64,000 nucleotides of DNA from assembly GCF_029227915.1 (NCBI RefSeq), contig NC_079889.1, positions 994,001 through 1,058,000 on the forward strand. Direction: 5' to 3'. The position numbers were made by a program, and so were the translations under genes. This stretch comes from Hydractinia symbiolongicarpus. Lineage: Eukaryota; Cnidaria; Hydrozoa; Anthoathecata; Hydractiniidae. Shown one piece after another: positions 37,701 through 49,839 of this stretch (position 1 is its first letter; each line of letters opens with the position of its first letter). Below the pieces are notes generated by a model. That model worked only from the letters and a program-made list of their open reading frames with translations, searched no databases and was not told the DNA's origin.

Positions 37701-38458
37701 CATAGCAAACACCAGTGTTTCCATAACTGACGCAATCATCTGTTTCAAATGTTATTGGGCTGAGGATAAATAACTGAAGAGTGCTTCCTTTTGAATTTGT
37801 TGTATTGAAGTGGATAAGAGCAGATAAACATGGAGAAGATGCATTGTAGTAAGCGCTACTAACAGATGTGATAATGACGTGAGCTGAAAGAAAGAAATGA
37901 TGTTATTTTTCAGAAATGAGATATCTTCGATGTGAAGTTGAAAAGTGCTATTTTCTCCCTACGCAGAAATAGGTGATCAAATATTCTACATTTTCTGACA
38001 TGCTTAGTTGACCAAGCTGGTTAGCACAACGTCAATGTTGTTTTGCAATTTAATACTGCTTGAGTAATTATAATATGTAGCTACGGTTATAGTAACATGT
38101 GACGCTGTATTTAAACTAATACAAGAAGCAAAATAAATAATTAGTTTTATTTCTTTGTTCCTTAGCCACTTACCTGGTGTCCCCTATGTTTGCAAGGAAA
38201 AAAATCGTAAGTTATGCTCTGCAGAAAATAAAAGGAAGGTGCAAAGCCTTGAAACCGTATGAAGTTTAGAAAAGCATAACTGCGCACTTTTCACATTTCT
38301 AATCTCTTTTATCTGAGCCTGGGGCGCTTAAATGTTTAGGCAACGATGTATATAAAATGACTATACACGTTTTGACTCTGTGAAAATACAAAATGACGTT
38401 TACTTACCACTGCCAGTGTAAAGCAGAGCAAATATTGAAATAAGATATTTCCACATTA
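34738..38458 (-). CDS. Secreted class I cytokine-receptor-like protein, 222 aa
   Basis: Four exons: 38410-38458 (MWKYLISIFALLYTGS, a signal peptide), 37584-37883, 37010-37182 and 34738-34884. Phases are 1, 1, 0 and stop; total 669 nt, exactly 223 codons. Domain 1 (about 17-116) starts AHVIITSVSS, has Cys at SSPC, TDDC and GVC and several N-glycosylation sequons. Domain 2 (about 117-222) opens DLFGPFFNISIV, has the IQWN core tryptophan, VRYLRYEMCY, then VLYKFRMQYSTS and VYSQWSQYGYY before the stop. The last segment has the place and context of the WSXWS box. Signal peptide plus two such domains without a membrane segment is the plan of soluble receptors such as EBI3 or CRLF1. The donor after exon 3 (gtgaaa) is weak. 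A hidden downstream membrane exon is possible. Ligand unknown. Confidence 0.6.
34885..37009 (-). other. Large intron of the receptor-like gene
   Basis: About 2.1 kb. At 35455-35500 there is a fragment (agccctggggacgagg) like one inside the MITE at 13.9 kb. At about 36338-36430 the words tggtagagcgcgga and ggtctgcgtag suggest the A-box half of a tRNA-derived SINE, on the + strand. No exon is recognised. Confidence 0.4.
37256..37497 (+). mobile_element. Two head-to-tail short CTAG-family elements in receptor intron
   Basis: CTAG at 37252-37255 precedes TCGATGGCCCGTGG; the unit ends attattatagagaCTAG at 37374-37377; the second unit starts TCGTTACCCGTGGAAAAATCC at 37378 and ends near attattaaagagata. 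Each is about 120 bp. Confidence 0.75.
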
Positions 38459-38616
38459 TCAGCATTAGCACGATGAGCATGTCATACGAACCTATAATAT
38501 AACTCAACACCGTAGAAATTATATTAACTATTTCTATAATAAAACAACCAGTCAGATTTTATTAAGACTTTGGAGGTATCAGAAATCTATTTAAACGAGC
38601 AGTCGTTTCCTTCCTG

Positions 38617-38845
38617 TTCTTCTTCTTCTTCTTCTTCTTCTTCTTCTTCTTCTTCTTCTTCTTCTTCTTCTTCTTCTTCTTCTTCTTCTTCTTCTTCTTC
38701 TTCTTCTTCTTCTTCTTCTTCTTCTTCTTCTTCTTCTTCTTCTTCTTCTTCTTCTTCTTCTTCTTCTTCTTCTTCTTCTTCTTCTTCTTCTTCTTCTTCT
38801 TCTTCTTCTTCTTCTTCTTCTTCTTCTTCTTCTTCTTCTTCTTCT
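38617..38845. repeat. (TTC)n / (GAA)n microsatellite, about 76 units
   Basis: An uninterrupted TTC run of about 229 bp on the + strand, GAA on the - strand, starting about 160 bp upstream of the receptor-like start codon. Poly-Ser and poly-Lys open frames here are artefacts. Confidence 0.97.
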
Positions 38846-39180
38846 GCCGTAACGTCACGACATTAAAGTCCAACCTGACCCCGCGACCTAATGCTACGTC
38901 GGCTGTGTGCGTATCTTGATATTCGTGAAATTGGCAAAAAACAAAGACTGCGTTACGAATTTAATCACAAATATTGTTAGAAACTGTTATTTTGATATTA
39001 TTTTATGGGCTATGCTAGATACTTCTTCAAATTCTCGTTTCCAGTTATGTTTTTAACGAGCTCTAGGGGTTAAGGTACAAGTCGTTTCTTTTGAGGGGCC
39101 GAGTTCAAGTACGCCATACTTGTTATACTCGCTTATAAATAAAAAAGGTTCGCAAACTGTTTCGCTATAACAGGGGAGCA
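38846..39180. other. Intergenic; tRNA-like trace only
   Basis: A stretch at 39060-39120 (gggttaaggtacaag ... gggccgagttcaagtac) has weak A- and B-box likeness and may be a SINE fragment. Nothing else is seen. Confidence 0.3.
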
Positions 39181-39184
39181 ACGA

Positions 39185-39459
39185 GTTGTAAATTGTGTTT
39201 TTATTTCTGCTAAAGTTTTTAAAAATATATTACACTGGAAGGATCATAATGTTTTGCGCCTATTTTTTTCAAAATATATTCCACCAGAAACACCATAATG
39301 TTTTGCGCCTCACTAAATTTATGACATACTATACTAAAGTGTTTCACCTAAATGTGTGGCACAGTTTACACCTCTTATTAATCGCTCTTTCAGGCGTTCA
39401 ACGCCAGGAAACACAGTTACTTGTGGCTTAACCCGGCGTTGCGACTCCGAGCTCCCTGG
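39185..39459 (-). mobile_element. CTAG-CCGGG family element, short copy
   Basis: Read on the - strand after CTAG (39460-39463), it matches the 53.4 kb element along its length: cgccgggttaagccacaagt, gcgattaataagag, aactgtgccacacattt, cattatggtgtttctggtg. Non-coding. Confidence 0.7.
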
Positions 39460-39464
39460 CTAGT

Positions 39465-39486
39465 CATCATCATCATCATCATCATC
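39465..39486. repeat. (ATC)n simple tail
   Basis: Seven ATC units at the 3' end of the non-LTR fragment. Confidence 0.9.
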
Positions 39487-40230
39487 ACTCTCAGCTTAAC
39501 GTCCGTTTTCCGCGCTAGCATGGGTTGGACGGGGTATATTAATGACCCTCTTCCAATCTTATCTAGTCTGTGTTAGATCTAAACTCAACTTCCTCTGTAA
39601 CAAGTCTGTCCTTTTAACCTCCTGCTAAGTCTTTCTCGGTCTGCCTCGGGGTTTTCCCCAGGAACTATCAAGTCTCAACACTTTCTTACCCAATTATCCT
39701 CCTCCATTCTTTACAAGTGCCCCAGCCAATTCAATTTTCTTATCTGGATAACATGTTTAATTCTACGGATACTTGCCTGCTTTCTAGCTCATCTGAGCTC
39801 TTTTTGCCTCTCAGACTGGCGTTACACATCCACCTAACCATTCTCATATCATTCCGTTCTAAATGGTCAAGATCTTCCTGCTTCACTGCCCATGTCTCAC
39901 TACCGTACAACATAACACTTCTTACACAGGCCTCATATAACCTACCTTTTAACTCAATTGACAAGACTCTGCTAGTCAACAAATGAAGTAACTCTCTGAA
40001 CTTTTTCCAAGCAGAACCTATCCTGCAAGTTCTTCCAACAAGTTCTTCCAACACCCCCTTCACTGCCCAACATATCACCTAAGTAACAGAAGTTCTTAAC
40101 TATCTCTAACGAACCACTGTTGTACATCATTGAAGTAGGAAATACTTCTTTCTCTATAACCTCACCCTTGCAACGCTTGCATACAAACTGAATTTCAGCT
40201 CTTAACCTTACCTCTAATAAGCGCTTATCC
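39466..40230 (-). pseudogene. Non-LTR retrotransposon 3' fragment (reverse transcriptase C-terminus)
   Basis: The - strand encodes FVCKRCKGEVIEKEVFPTSM, KNFCYLGDML, then in another frame SAWKKFRELLHLLTSRVLS, RLYEACVRSVMLYGSETWAV and MRMVRWMCNASLRGKKSSDEL. This is the conserved end of the reverse transcriptase ORF of RTE/CR1/L2-like elements. At least one frameshift separates the first and second parts. The 3' end runs into an ATG/GAT triplet tail at 39465-39486, typical for these elements. It is 5'-truncated and dead. Confidence 0.8.
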
Positions 40231-40249
40231 TGGAGTCACTCAAGATTGA

Positions 40250-41851
40250 TTTTTGAAATTTCAGGGAAACTTATTCCTGAAAATAAAAAATGCTGGCAGT
40301 GTTTTTTTGCTATTTTGTCTGTGTTTTCCTTCTAGATAAACCGTATACCTGCATTTACGTGATGTGCGGCATGGTTTAGGCGCTCAAACTGACGTTAAAC
40401 GTTGGAAAGGCTTCATTGCTGCAAGAGTTTTACTAGATTTGTGACTTCTTGTATACCTCCGCTGAAAGCCTCTAACCTAGAGGTACAATATGGTCTGCTT
40501 GCATTTTCGCGCTGAGCCTGGCGTTCAACACTCAATTACTTGAGGATAAGTCCGTCCGCACGAAATTTTCACACTACAAATAAAAAATGCGATATATTTT
40601 TTATCAACGAAACACGAAATGCGATATACAATTTATTTTGTCTTTTGCGCGGTTTTTACAAAGGCTTATCTTTAATTTAAACATAATGTGATAAAAGTCA
40701 ATGGTGGTTAGTTTCTATTGTTCCCTCGATGCAGTTTCTTTGTTATAAGTTCGTGCACGGAAAAAGTTACGGATAATTAACTTTAAAGTTAACGCGAACA
40801 AATTTTAAGATAAGAATGAAACAATAATATAAACTTTAAGAAGATTCTGTAAGTTGATTTTTTTGATTGTTGTTTTCTATATTCTATTCCCGCAATTTAT
40901 TTGAAATTAACAAATAGAGTTACAGTAATAATAGTATTATTTTTATGTTCACTAAATATAAACTCCGAACTTATTTTTTGAATTTATTTAACTATTTACA
41001 TTTGAACTTCTAAACTTTAACTTTGCTGACATGATTATTATTATATTTTTTAAACTGAACAATCTGAAAAAACATAAGAAAATTTTAAGTTTAGCTTAAA
41101 ATATTATTGTTATATGTTTTTCACGAGAAAGCAGCAAACACTATTTAGATTTTTTTGTAAAATTTTCTTAGCTTAAAAATTCGATTGAGGCTTAGGCCAA
41201 ATGTCAGCCAAAATTTTTTTATGTACTAGAATATAATGAAACAGACGTGTAGTTTATAGTTCTTCATTGCCTAGTGATTGTTCTTAAATTACGTCGGACA
41301 TCTCCCAAAAATCTTGACTAAACGGTGACGTAATTTGTACATAAGTCCCTAGACGTGTATTTGATGAGAAACCATTACAATAGCAGAGTAATTTAATAAC
41401 AGGTGCGCGCAATAACAGTATTGGGTTTACGTACAATGGGCTAATGACTCTATAATAATAGCCTCCGTCCGTCTCTCTGTTTGTACTGGTGTTAACCGCG
41501 CACAAAATCTCAGGCCGCTAGCACAGGCACGAGAAATCCGTCGGGCCCCACTTAGACGAGTTCCCGATAAAATAAATGACCAATCAGAAACTAAAGCTTC
41601 TTAGATTCCTTTGCATACGAACCTCTGAAAGCAGTCCGAAAATTGACAAACAGATTGAAACAACTCAGCGCTAGAGATAAAGAAGTTTGTTAACTGTTTT
41701 TTTTTGTTTTTTTTTTATTGCGATATTTCTAAGAACACTTTTCGTGTTCTAGCAAGATTGCAGTTTTACTTTTCATTCATTCATTTGTTTGTTTGTTTAC
41801 ACTTTTGTTTACCTGTATTAGTTTTATTTGTTTTTTATATGTTTCGACACG
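40250..41851. other. Intergenic, repeat remnants, no gene
   Basis: At 40390-40560 there are words from the CTAG-CCGGG family (gcgctcaaactgacgttaaacg, aggtacaatatggtctg). At about 41440-41475 the string ctataataatagcctccgtccgtctctctg is the reversed 3' end of a short CTAG-family element. The rest is AT-rich and unrecognised. Confidence 0.4.
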
Positions 41852-41855
41852 TTAA

Positions 41856-42597
41856 CCCTATTCGGTCCGGGGTTTTTCGAACATACTATGACCGGGGGGG
41901 GGCGGATTCCGCCCCCCCCTCAATAACTTTGCATAGGGTTGTTCAAATTGAATCAAACTTGGCACACTTATAGTACGTCATAAAAGAAACAAAATGGCGC
42001 CAAAAAAAATTTGCTTGCGTCAGCACATTTTCTGTGACGTCATCAAAAGCTTAAAAATTGTTAAAAATTCCACTATCTGCTTAAATTATAATTACTTTTG
42101 TTCTAGAGCGAATTTTTACATTCTGTTTGAAGTTTCTGAAAGCTAAATAAAAGTTATTTAACATATCTTCCGGTTTTTACATGGATCTGATAAAAAATTG
42201 CCAAAAATTGCCCGAAAATCCGTTTTTTTCCGATTTTCGGGTAAAATCCGACAAAATCGGGAAATCGGATTAGTCACGTGTTCAAATTAATCAAAATGAT
42301 TCTTCTTAATGAAACAAAGTTGTGTTGCAAGTTTCAAGTTCTAAGGATAATCCTAACAGGAGTTATTATATTTTCTCCATTATAAGGATTTCATAGAGAT
42401 TTTTAGGGGTAGTTTCGAGTAATGGCCAATATCAAAGCCTCTGAAAGGTATGGGACCTAAAAAATTTGCATGCAGGTGTCTAATAGATAAATGTTGAAAC
42501 TCAGTAAGTATCATAGCCATATAACAAAGCAATCAGGAGTTATTAAAAAAAAACCGTCAGGGGGGGCGGAATCCGCCCCCCCCCGGACCGAATAGGG
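41856..42597 (-). mobile_element. piggyBac-like non-autonomous element, copy 2 (inverted)
   Basis: Flanked by TTAA (41852-41855 and 42598-42601), with inverted ends beginning CCCTATTCGGTCCGG. The whole 742 bp is a close reverse-complement match of 12127-12880, including the cggattttcgggcaat segment and G-rich ends. Confidence 0.85.
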
Positions 42598-43019
42598 TTA
42601 AGGTATTTGTATTGTCACGTTTTCTAGCCCTACATATGTTCTCCAGCTACTTTAAAGTTTAGCAATTTGTCTAGCTAAAGTTCTTCTTTCTATCAGACAT
42701 TTTGTTTTTGTAATTAGTTATATTATCAGCAAAAAAACTCTTACTTATTACATAAATCTTAAACAAACAACTTTAAAATTTCCCTTACAGATATAGATTT
42801 ATAAAGAAAACATCAAAGGCTAGTCTTATTTATTTCTATTGTTTCAAAGGTTTCCTTCGGTTTGAGATATATGTGATTTTTTGACCAATCTTTCACTAAA
42901 AAGTAAAAGTAGCTAGATACAGTTGGCTGCAACATAATTTTTGAGTAATATTTTTTATAATAAATGTAGTTAAGTAATTAGCTATCCCTTTAGCGTAATA
43001 TAAACTGTGGCAAAAATCA

Positions 43020-43642
43020 AAAATTTATTAATGACACACAGAGCACCTGCACTATGCGCTCAGCCCGTTGTTACCAACGGACTGTTTCCTGTATTCTTAT
43101 TTACACTAATGTGACAATAAAGTTTTTGTGGAAAGACGATTTCGCCTATACAGATGTGCAACGCCGTTTACCTGTTCTAAGTACTCAGTTCGGTGTTAAA
43201 GAAGGGCTGTTTCCTGTACTGTTTTGTTAAATTTGCAATAGTTTTTTTGAAAAACGTATAATGCCTAAATATGTGTGCCAAAGATTTACCTTTAGGAGCT
43301 CAACCCGGTGTCGTGAATAATTTTTAAAATTTATGTAAATTTATTTCGCAAAAGTTACAAAATGCCAGCTGACTGTTTTTGCAATGATGCAGAGTTACCC
43401 CTAATACTGTATTGTTGTTGCCAGTGCTTCACTGGATTTGCTGTTTACCAGGATTTTGTTGCACCTGGCGTTTAACGCTCAGTTTCTGACTTAGCCCCTG
43501 TTTTAACTGCATACCGATACTAAAAGTGTTCCACAGCAATGTACACAGCTTACAGATCTTAATAGGTACTCCACCACGCATTCGACGCCGAACCACACAT
43601 GCACTTGTGGCTTAACCCGCGTTTCAACACTGGGTCCCCCGG
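43020..43642 (-). mobile_element. CTAG-CCGGG family element, long copy
   Basis: On the - strand, after CTAG at 43643-43646, it begins CCGGGGGACCCAGTGTTG and contains repeated blocks of about 130-140 bp, each with a ...gaaacag..., a ttaacaccgaactgag-like word and a tacaggtaaac-like word. It corresponds to 53370-53950. A short CTAG-family 3' end (43647-43700, - strand) abuts it. Confidence 0.7.
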
Positions 43643-43700
43643 CTAGTCTATATTATAATACCCATTGTTTGACTGTCTGCCTGTCAGCCAAAGTATACAA

Positions 43701-45114
43701 AGTTTCTTCTGAAACATTAAAAGCGGAAAAATATAGTTTCTTCTATCTGTGAAGTCTCCGTAGCAGTGGCCATTTTGGAAGCCCTCTTTTGAACTTTATA
43801 ACTTCTAAATGCTGTTCATTGAAAAATATTTTTTTCCTACATGTTTCTACATTTTGGGGATAAATTTCGAGATGATAATTACCAACGTACATCTTCTTTG
43901 ATGCTGTGACTTTAATGCAGGTACGTGCCAATACAACAATGGTATTGAGAACCTGAGTTTACTTTTATTTCACGCAATTAATTTGTAAAAAAAAGTAATA
44001 AGGAGTCATGGACAGGTCGGCCAGAATATCAATCCTACTTTAGACCGAATAAACATAGGGTTACATCAAAGTTGTAAGAAAGCTTGTTTTTTGCTATCCA
44101 CACAGATCTGATGATATGATATGACTCTACATATGATAATGTTGCTGATTGTCCCGTTTTCATCATTATTTCCTATTTTATATGAACAACTCCCTAATAC
44201 TCCTTAAGTATTGCAATATTAGTTAACTTAACATAAACACTTACCTATACAGACCTGCCTGTTTCCCTCTGAAAATGGAAATAACCTTTTCTTACAAAAA
44301 GAAAGAGGAAAAGTACTTGAATTTGTTTACCGTTAGCTATTGTGTTATTTTTCAAGAGAAGAATGTACTCTCATTTTCATTTATGGGTTTCATTTTTAAT
44401 TTCATTTATTTCTTCGTGTTGGCATACTCAGCATGTTCTTTCAACGCGTTTCAGATAAGTTGCTGTCAGTGAATTTCGCTTATTTTATAGTGAAAGTTTA
44501 CTTAATCGGCTTCTCATGTAAAACCTATGTGAAGCACGTAATTCTACCCGCTGCAAATAACAATTGTATTATATGCTTATTTCATGCTTGCACAAGCAGA
44601 AAACAAAGAAAACTTTTTTCTGAGAATACTTTAAATTTTGACTTAAGAGTAATGCTAAACAAAAACGATCGCCAATATTTCAAGTAATTTCGTGCCTTTT
44701 GAAGACTTCATTTTAATATGAATGCCTGATATCTTAATCATACCCCAAGGAGTCTAGCAAGAATGGGTAACGTTATTCTTTCTGTGTCAGTGATGTAATA
44801 TTAACAATCACAGGGGAGAAAGTGTTTGGGTTGTATTCTATTCAAGCAAAACAAGTATAGATTGCGTATATAATATATATTTCTTTTTAAAATATATCTA
44901 CGACAAATTTATACCAAAAAGGGGTGACCTTAATGTTTGATTTTCTTTTGTTATACCCTAGTATAATATCGTGGAGGAGTTCACGTAGTCAACTAGATAG
45001 ATAACTAACATAGGGCAAGAGCCAACTGTGATAGCAGGGGTGAACAAACATAGTAAAAGCTTTATCGAGCAACAAGAGTGAGAAAGGTGTATAAACTACT
45101 TCATATTGTTCGCT
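43701..45114. other. Intergenic; no gene seen
   Basis: AT-rich. The last 150 bp may be the leader of the LTR-type relic that follows, but I could not identify an LTR or primer-binding site. Confidence 0.35.
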
Positions 45115-46227
45115 ATGAGTGACATTAAACCACCTCCGATCTTCAATCCTGATAAGGATGACGATTTTACAGCCCGTAAGAATGGTTTAGAAGTTTGGCA
45201 GGCTTTTACCAAAGAAAAGCCTAGACGTCAAGGGCTAGCTGTCTATTTATCATTGAAAGGCAAGGTATGAGAAGCTGTAAGGAGGATAGTTTAAAAAAAA
45301 GAAGGCGTTCAGACCATAATAAAAAGACCGGATACAGTATTTCTAACTGATGAGACCACTAGAGCTTATCATGCATTCAAGGAGTTTATTGAATATAGAA
45401 GAGAACAGTGGTAATAGTTTATTGTTGAATATGAAAAACATTATAGAGGAAAACTAGCAGGAGATATAGTAAAGTTAGAATGTGTACATATGAAGGAAAA
45501 AATGCAAAACATACTTAAAGATTCTATAAAAGACTCCTCCGTAGTTGGAGAAGGAAGTCTCTTATACTTTTAAAGTGCAAGAGAAAGAGATTATTTTTTG
45601 AATACAGGAAACAAGAGAAGAAGCAGTGATGGTAGTGTAATGACATACCATATTTGTGATTGAACAAAACATTTTGCAATGGAATGTCCTCACCAAAAGG
45701 GAACTGAAGAATCTAATGTAATTGTTTATATAGCTTTGATGACTCGGAAACCAAACTCACACAGTATGCTTTTGGAGAATCTAGGACAAGGAATTTTAGA
45801 TAGTGTGTGCACGAAAACAGTTTCTGGTCTTGCATGAATGGAGGAATTTATCCCATAGTGACAAAGAATGAAGAAAATTGACAAAAGTTAAACTTCTGGC
45901 AATTTAGTGTTTCATTTCAGATATGGGGTTGAGGGCAGAAGCATAAAATATGAAATCATTTCATTAAAATTTGGAAAAAAACAGAGAAATTTGGAGGTTG
46001 AAGTTGTTAAAAATGATTTTCCACTTTTAATAGGATGGCCTGCTATGTCTTCGATGGGAATTAAAATAGATTTTTCAAATCATGAAGCTGTTATAAAAGA
46101 TAACAAGAGAAAGTTGAAATGTAATCCATCTAGTCACTACTGCATACCTCTGACAATAACAAGTTATTCCACATTGAATGTTGAGGAAGAAGGCATTGAA
46201 ATTAAACCGCCAAATCTCGTGAATTAA
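45115..46227 (+). pseudogene. Degenerate LTR retrotransposon: gag and protease relics
   Basis: From an ATG at 45115 a gag-like start (MSDIKPPPIFNPDKDDDF, then EVWQAFTKEKPRRQG) is stopped after about 55 codons. Around 45650-45700 a remnant of a CCHC zinc knuckle can be read (KHFAMECPH). The open stretch at 45907-46227 has VEVVKNDFPLLIGWPAMSSMG, typical of the end of a retropepsin domain of Ty3/gypsy-like elements, and HYCIPLT after it. Several stops and shifts break the reading, and no reverse transcriptase or LTR was seen. It is a dead insertion. Confidence 0.6.
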
Positions 46228-49200
46228 AAAAACCTTTAGTGAGGCTTTTGAAGGATACTTAATGTACTGATAAAAAGTTTTTTCAAGTATTAAAAGAATG
46301 TTGTGATATTTGTGAGTCTTTCTAGTTGTGTAAAAAAACCATACCCCAGACTTTTTTTTTCAGTAGTCCACATTTAGCTACCGCGGTATTCTCCCCTCGG
46401 TCTGTTAACATGCGCACACAAAAAACAGTCAATCTCATGCGTACTAACTCACTAAAAAGTTACGGTAGGAAAACTTAGAGACTCACCGAAACAAAAGCAG
46501 GAGATCAAGCACCACTCCAGACTTCTAGATGGATTCCCCAAGGATCGCTAAATCCGCTTTTTCCGACATCATTTTATCTTCTTTTTTTGCCCCTATGCCT
46601 TCTAGAAGCACTAAGATTGTCTGTTAACATAATTAACTTTTAAATTCCTACACCTACCAGGACAATATAATAACATCTGTTGCTATTGTTATTATAGTAG
46701 AATAGAAAAGCAGATTGACACAAAAGAACATAACATAATGCTGAAACTTGGCATAGAGGTAAGTTAGAAATTGCAATAAAATTCCATTAATATAGAAGCT
46801 CTCGAAACAGATCACAATTACTCCTCCGCTACATTGATTGAGTCCTGTCCCCGATTTGCGCAAATTTCAAGCTTCCAGTAGTATAGTACTCTGAGGAAGG
46901 TTGCTAATATTGGTCGAATTAGCTTGCAATATAAAATTATCACGGTAGATTACAATACGCCAATCCGACACAGGATTCTGCCATTATGAACGGTAAGTTT
47001 GTGGTCTGATCCTTACTTAATTAGTATAAAAGGTTTGTAAACACTACCGCCAGTGTTTTACGCATTTCAAATTTGTTAAAGCTTACTTGTCAATGTTGAA
47101 AGTCTACTTAGGACTTGTGTTCTCGGTCCATTTCGTTCAGTTTAAACTCTTGAAATGTACTAACACTTCGGACGTCAACATGATCTTTTTCCACGAATTT
47201 CGGACCCTCAAGGTAGATTAATTCAGTGTGCGAGCGTGTTGGAGAATGAGACTAACACATTAAAAAGGCCGACTGCCTGTATTACGTGCAAAAGCAGCAA
47301 AATTGCAGCCTTCTGACCACAAAACAGTCGCCATGTGAAGCTTTTATCCAAATTTGAAAACTGACGAAAAAACTTTCTTTGTCTTCTAGTTATTGATTAT
47401 ACTGTTTTGATAATGCGTTAAGATATTAAGAGATTAGGAGCACGTGGATCCTTGCAAATAGAGATAAATCAGAATGGAAACCATGTGCCAGTGATCCAAT
47501 TTTTTCTGAACATTTTTTAGAGAAACAACTGTTACTTATGCAGTTTAACCAAAAAAAAAAAATCATAAAACCAAAAACCAAATCTAAATAACCACATGTC
47601 TTAAGACATCAGGATAACGAAAGATGTGGATCCTTGTGAATAGAGGTAAATAAGAATGAAAACCACGTGCCTGTGATCAAGTTTTAAACATTTTTTAGAG
47701 AACCTGATACTCACCCAGATGGGTTATGCAGTTTTACCAAAAAAAAAAAAAAAACCCTAAACCCGAATAACCGTATGGCTAAATAAATATTGCAGTTTAG
47801 TACATATCGAGCGTTCCATAAATCGTATCGATCATTTTATTTTGAAAAAGCTCTTATCCATTACTATGCAACGCTCGTGTGTACGATTCGTGAAATTCTA
47901 CGTCACTCTTTGCTATTTTAAACCTATGTGGATAAGGGCGACATAACTTACTGGTTTTACTAATTAAAGAAAATATCTATTTTAGATCTTTGGATTTTTT
48001 GGTATGTAGCATGCATAAAAGCATTTACTTATCACTTAAGATAAGCATCATTCTTTTATGCTAGGCTGATAATATAACAACAACTCCTGCCAGGATTCAA
48101 AACTGATATTCTTAAGAATTATTCAGAAGGATCGTACCATCTACAAGAGTGGGAAAGATAAGAAGTTACATCAACCCATCTAACTATAAAAACTTAGATT
48201 TAAATAATGCCATTATAGTACTCCACCATTTCAAGTTTAGTCAACAAACACTTTTCGCTGCACAAATCAATATGTTCAATTATATGACAACAGTGTGCCA
48301 AACCATAAAGTAAAAATGGTATGAATTTGTAACCGTCTTGACACTGCAAGGCACATATTCCGTTTCACAAGAGTTATGCTTTTTTAAGTAACCAAATTTG
48401 GTCTCTCTAGCAGTTTCAGCTATGTCAGAAAATTATCTTGGGGGTGCCTTAAACAGGGTTTCAATTTTTTAAATGTGGCAAACAGAAACCGTTTCTTCTT
48501 TTTGACCAAAACCCAGTCTGGTAAAAGGCCTTCACTTTAGCAGGAATAACTTATTGATGATAGGGAAGCCAGCCATTAGCTGTGCTAGTACAAGCCAGAT
48601 CGGTTAGCGTCGATCTCGCTGCAGCTTTAATACGAAGCATAATCGCTGCAATATGATTTCACGTTTTGGACATTCCAGCTATACATGTTCAATACACGAC
48701 AACATTTTACCATCTATCTTTCTAAAACTAGCCATAACTCGGGGTAAGTATCACAAATCCTCGACATATGCTGCCATTAGTTTCTAGTACATATACAAAA
48801 ACCATCATCATCAGACAGCTCATTGTCACAGCACATATTCTGCAACTGTTACCGCACATTCAAACTATTATGGAAATATCCTAGAATTGTAGAGGGTTCA
48901 TGTTGGTACTATTTGGTAGTCTATTACATCGTGTTTCTAAAACATGGAAAGCATTATTCATGATAACTTAGTTCTAGGAAATATTGCATTCCAGATTTGG
49001 TTTTTTGTCAGATTTTATAACTTAGCTCTAACAGGGCTGTTGTCCATGGATTATGTAAAATTGTCCAGTATGTAGTCCTGATAAACCTTATTTACTTCGG
49101 TTTCCTGTTTCCTAATCCCAAGCTACCAGGGGAGAGATTTATTTAGTGCTATGTTTGTTCATCAATTATACGTTCAGACAGTGCATTGTCTGCAGTCCTA

Positions 49201-49839
49201 TTTGATATAGTTTTGCAGTATCACGATGTGTTATCATTGGTCATTACAAGTTTAGGTAATTTCCTTGTTTCCTACAAGAATGTTATTTCTTTTTAAGGAA
49301 CCACAATGATTGAGTAGTAATGAGCATTAAAACAATTTATCATTACTGCTTATCGCTCAAACAGGTTACTTTACATTTGTTAGAGGCTTCCCCCAGCGGC
49401 ATTTTACATCTGCAGAAATGTCGAACTGAATTTTATTTCAAACCAATGAGTTTAATATGTGATGTTGTCTTAGTGATAAGAAACTGTTCTGTTGTTTATG
49501 CCTAAGGTTGGAAATTTAACGGAATGTTATTCCCCATGAAAAAAAAAATCAAGTGATCCCAAAGATGGTCGACTTAGTTTGGATGTATTATGCGCCTAGT
49601 GTGAAATGCGAAGTCTCGCAGTCAGTTTTGTGATAATATACTACAAAACATTTTATTTCGAAAAATTTGTTTAATAGTTGTTCAATGTGCATTCTCAGTG
49701 GATTAAAATTACACGTTCAGGTTTTAACTAATGTTGATTGACACATTGAACATCATTAAAGATCTTATCGAAAACGATGCTGCATTTGGGAAAAAGTCAA
49801 AGATTCGAGTACCGTATTTTCTGCGTTTGTTCTAACTAA
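46228..49839. other. Gene-poor stretch
   Basis: Apart from the tandem duplication at 47440-47770, I see no coding or RNA feature. ORFs here are short, lack homology that I recognise, and are in AT-rich sequence. Confidence 0.4.
47440..47770. repeat. Diverged tandem duplication, about 180-bp unit
   Basis: gatccttgcaaatagagata...ggaaaccatgtgccagtgatc and gatccttgtgaatagaggta...gaaaaccacgtgcctgtgatc are two copies, each ending in atgcagttt and an A run. Confidence 0.75.

Noticed and set aside
38562-38873. Poly-Lys (- strand) and poly-Ser (+ strand) proteins
   Set aside because: They are translations of the TTC/GAA microsatellite.
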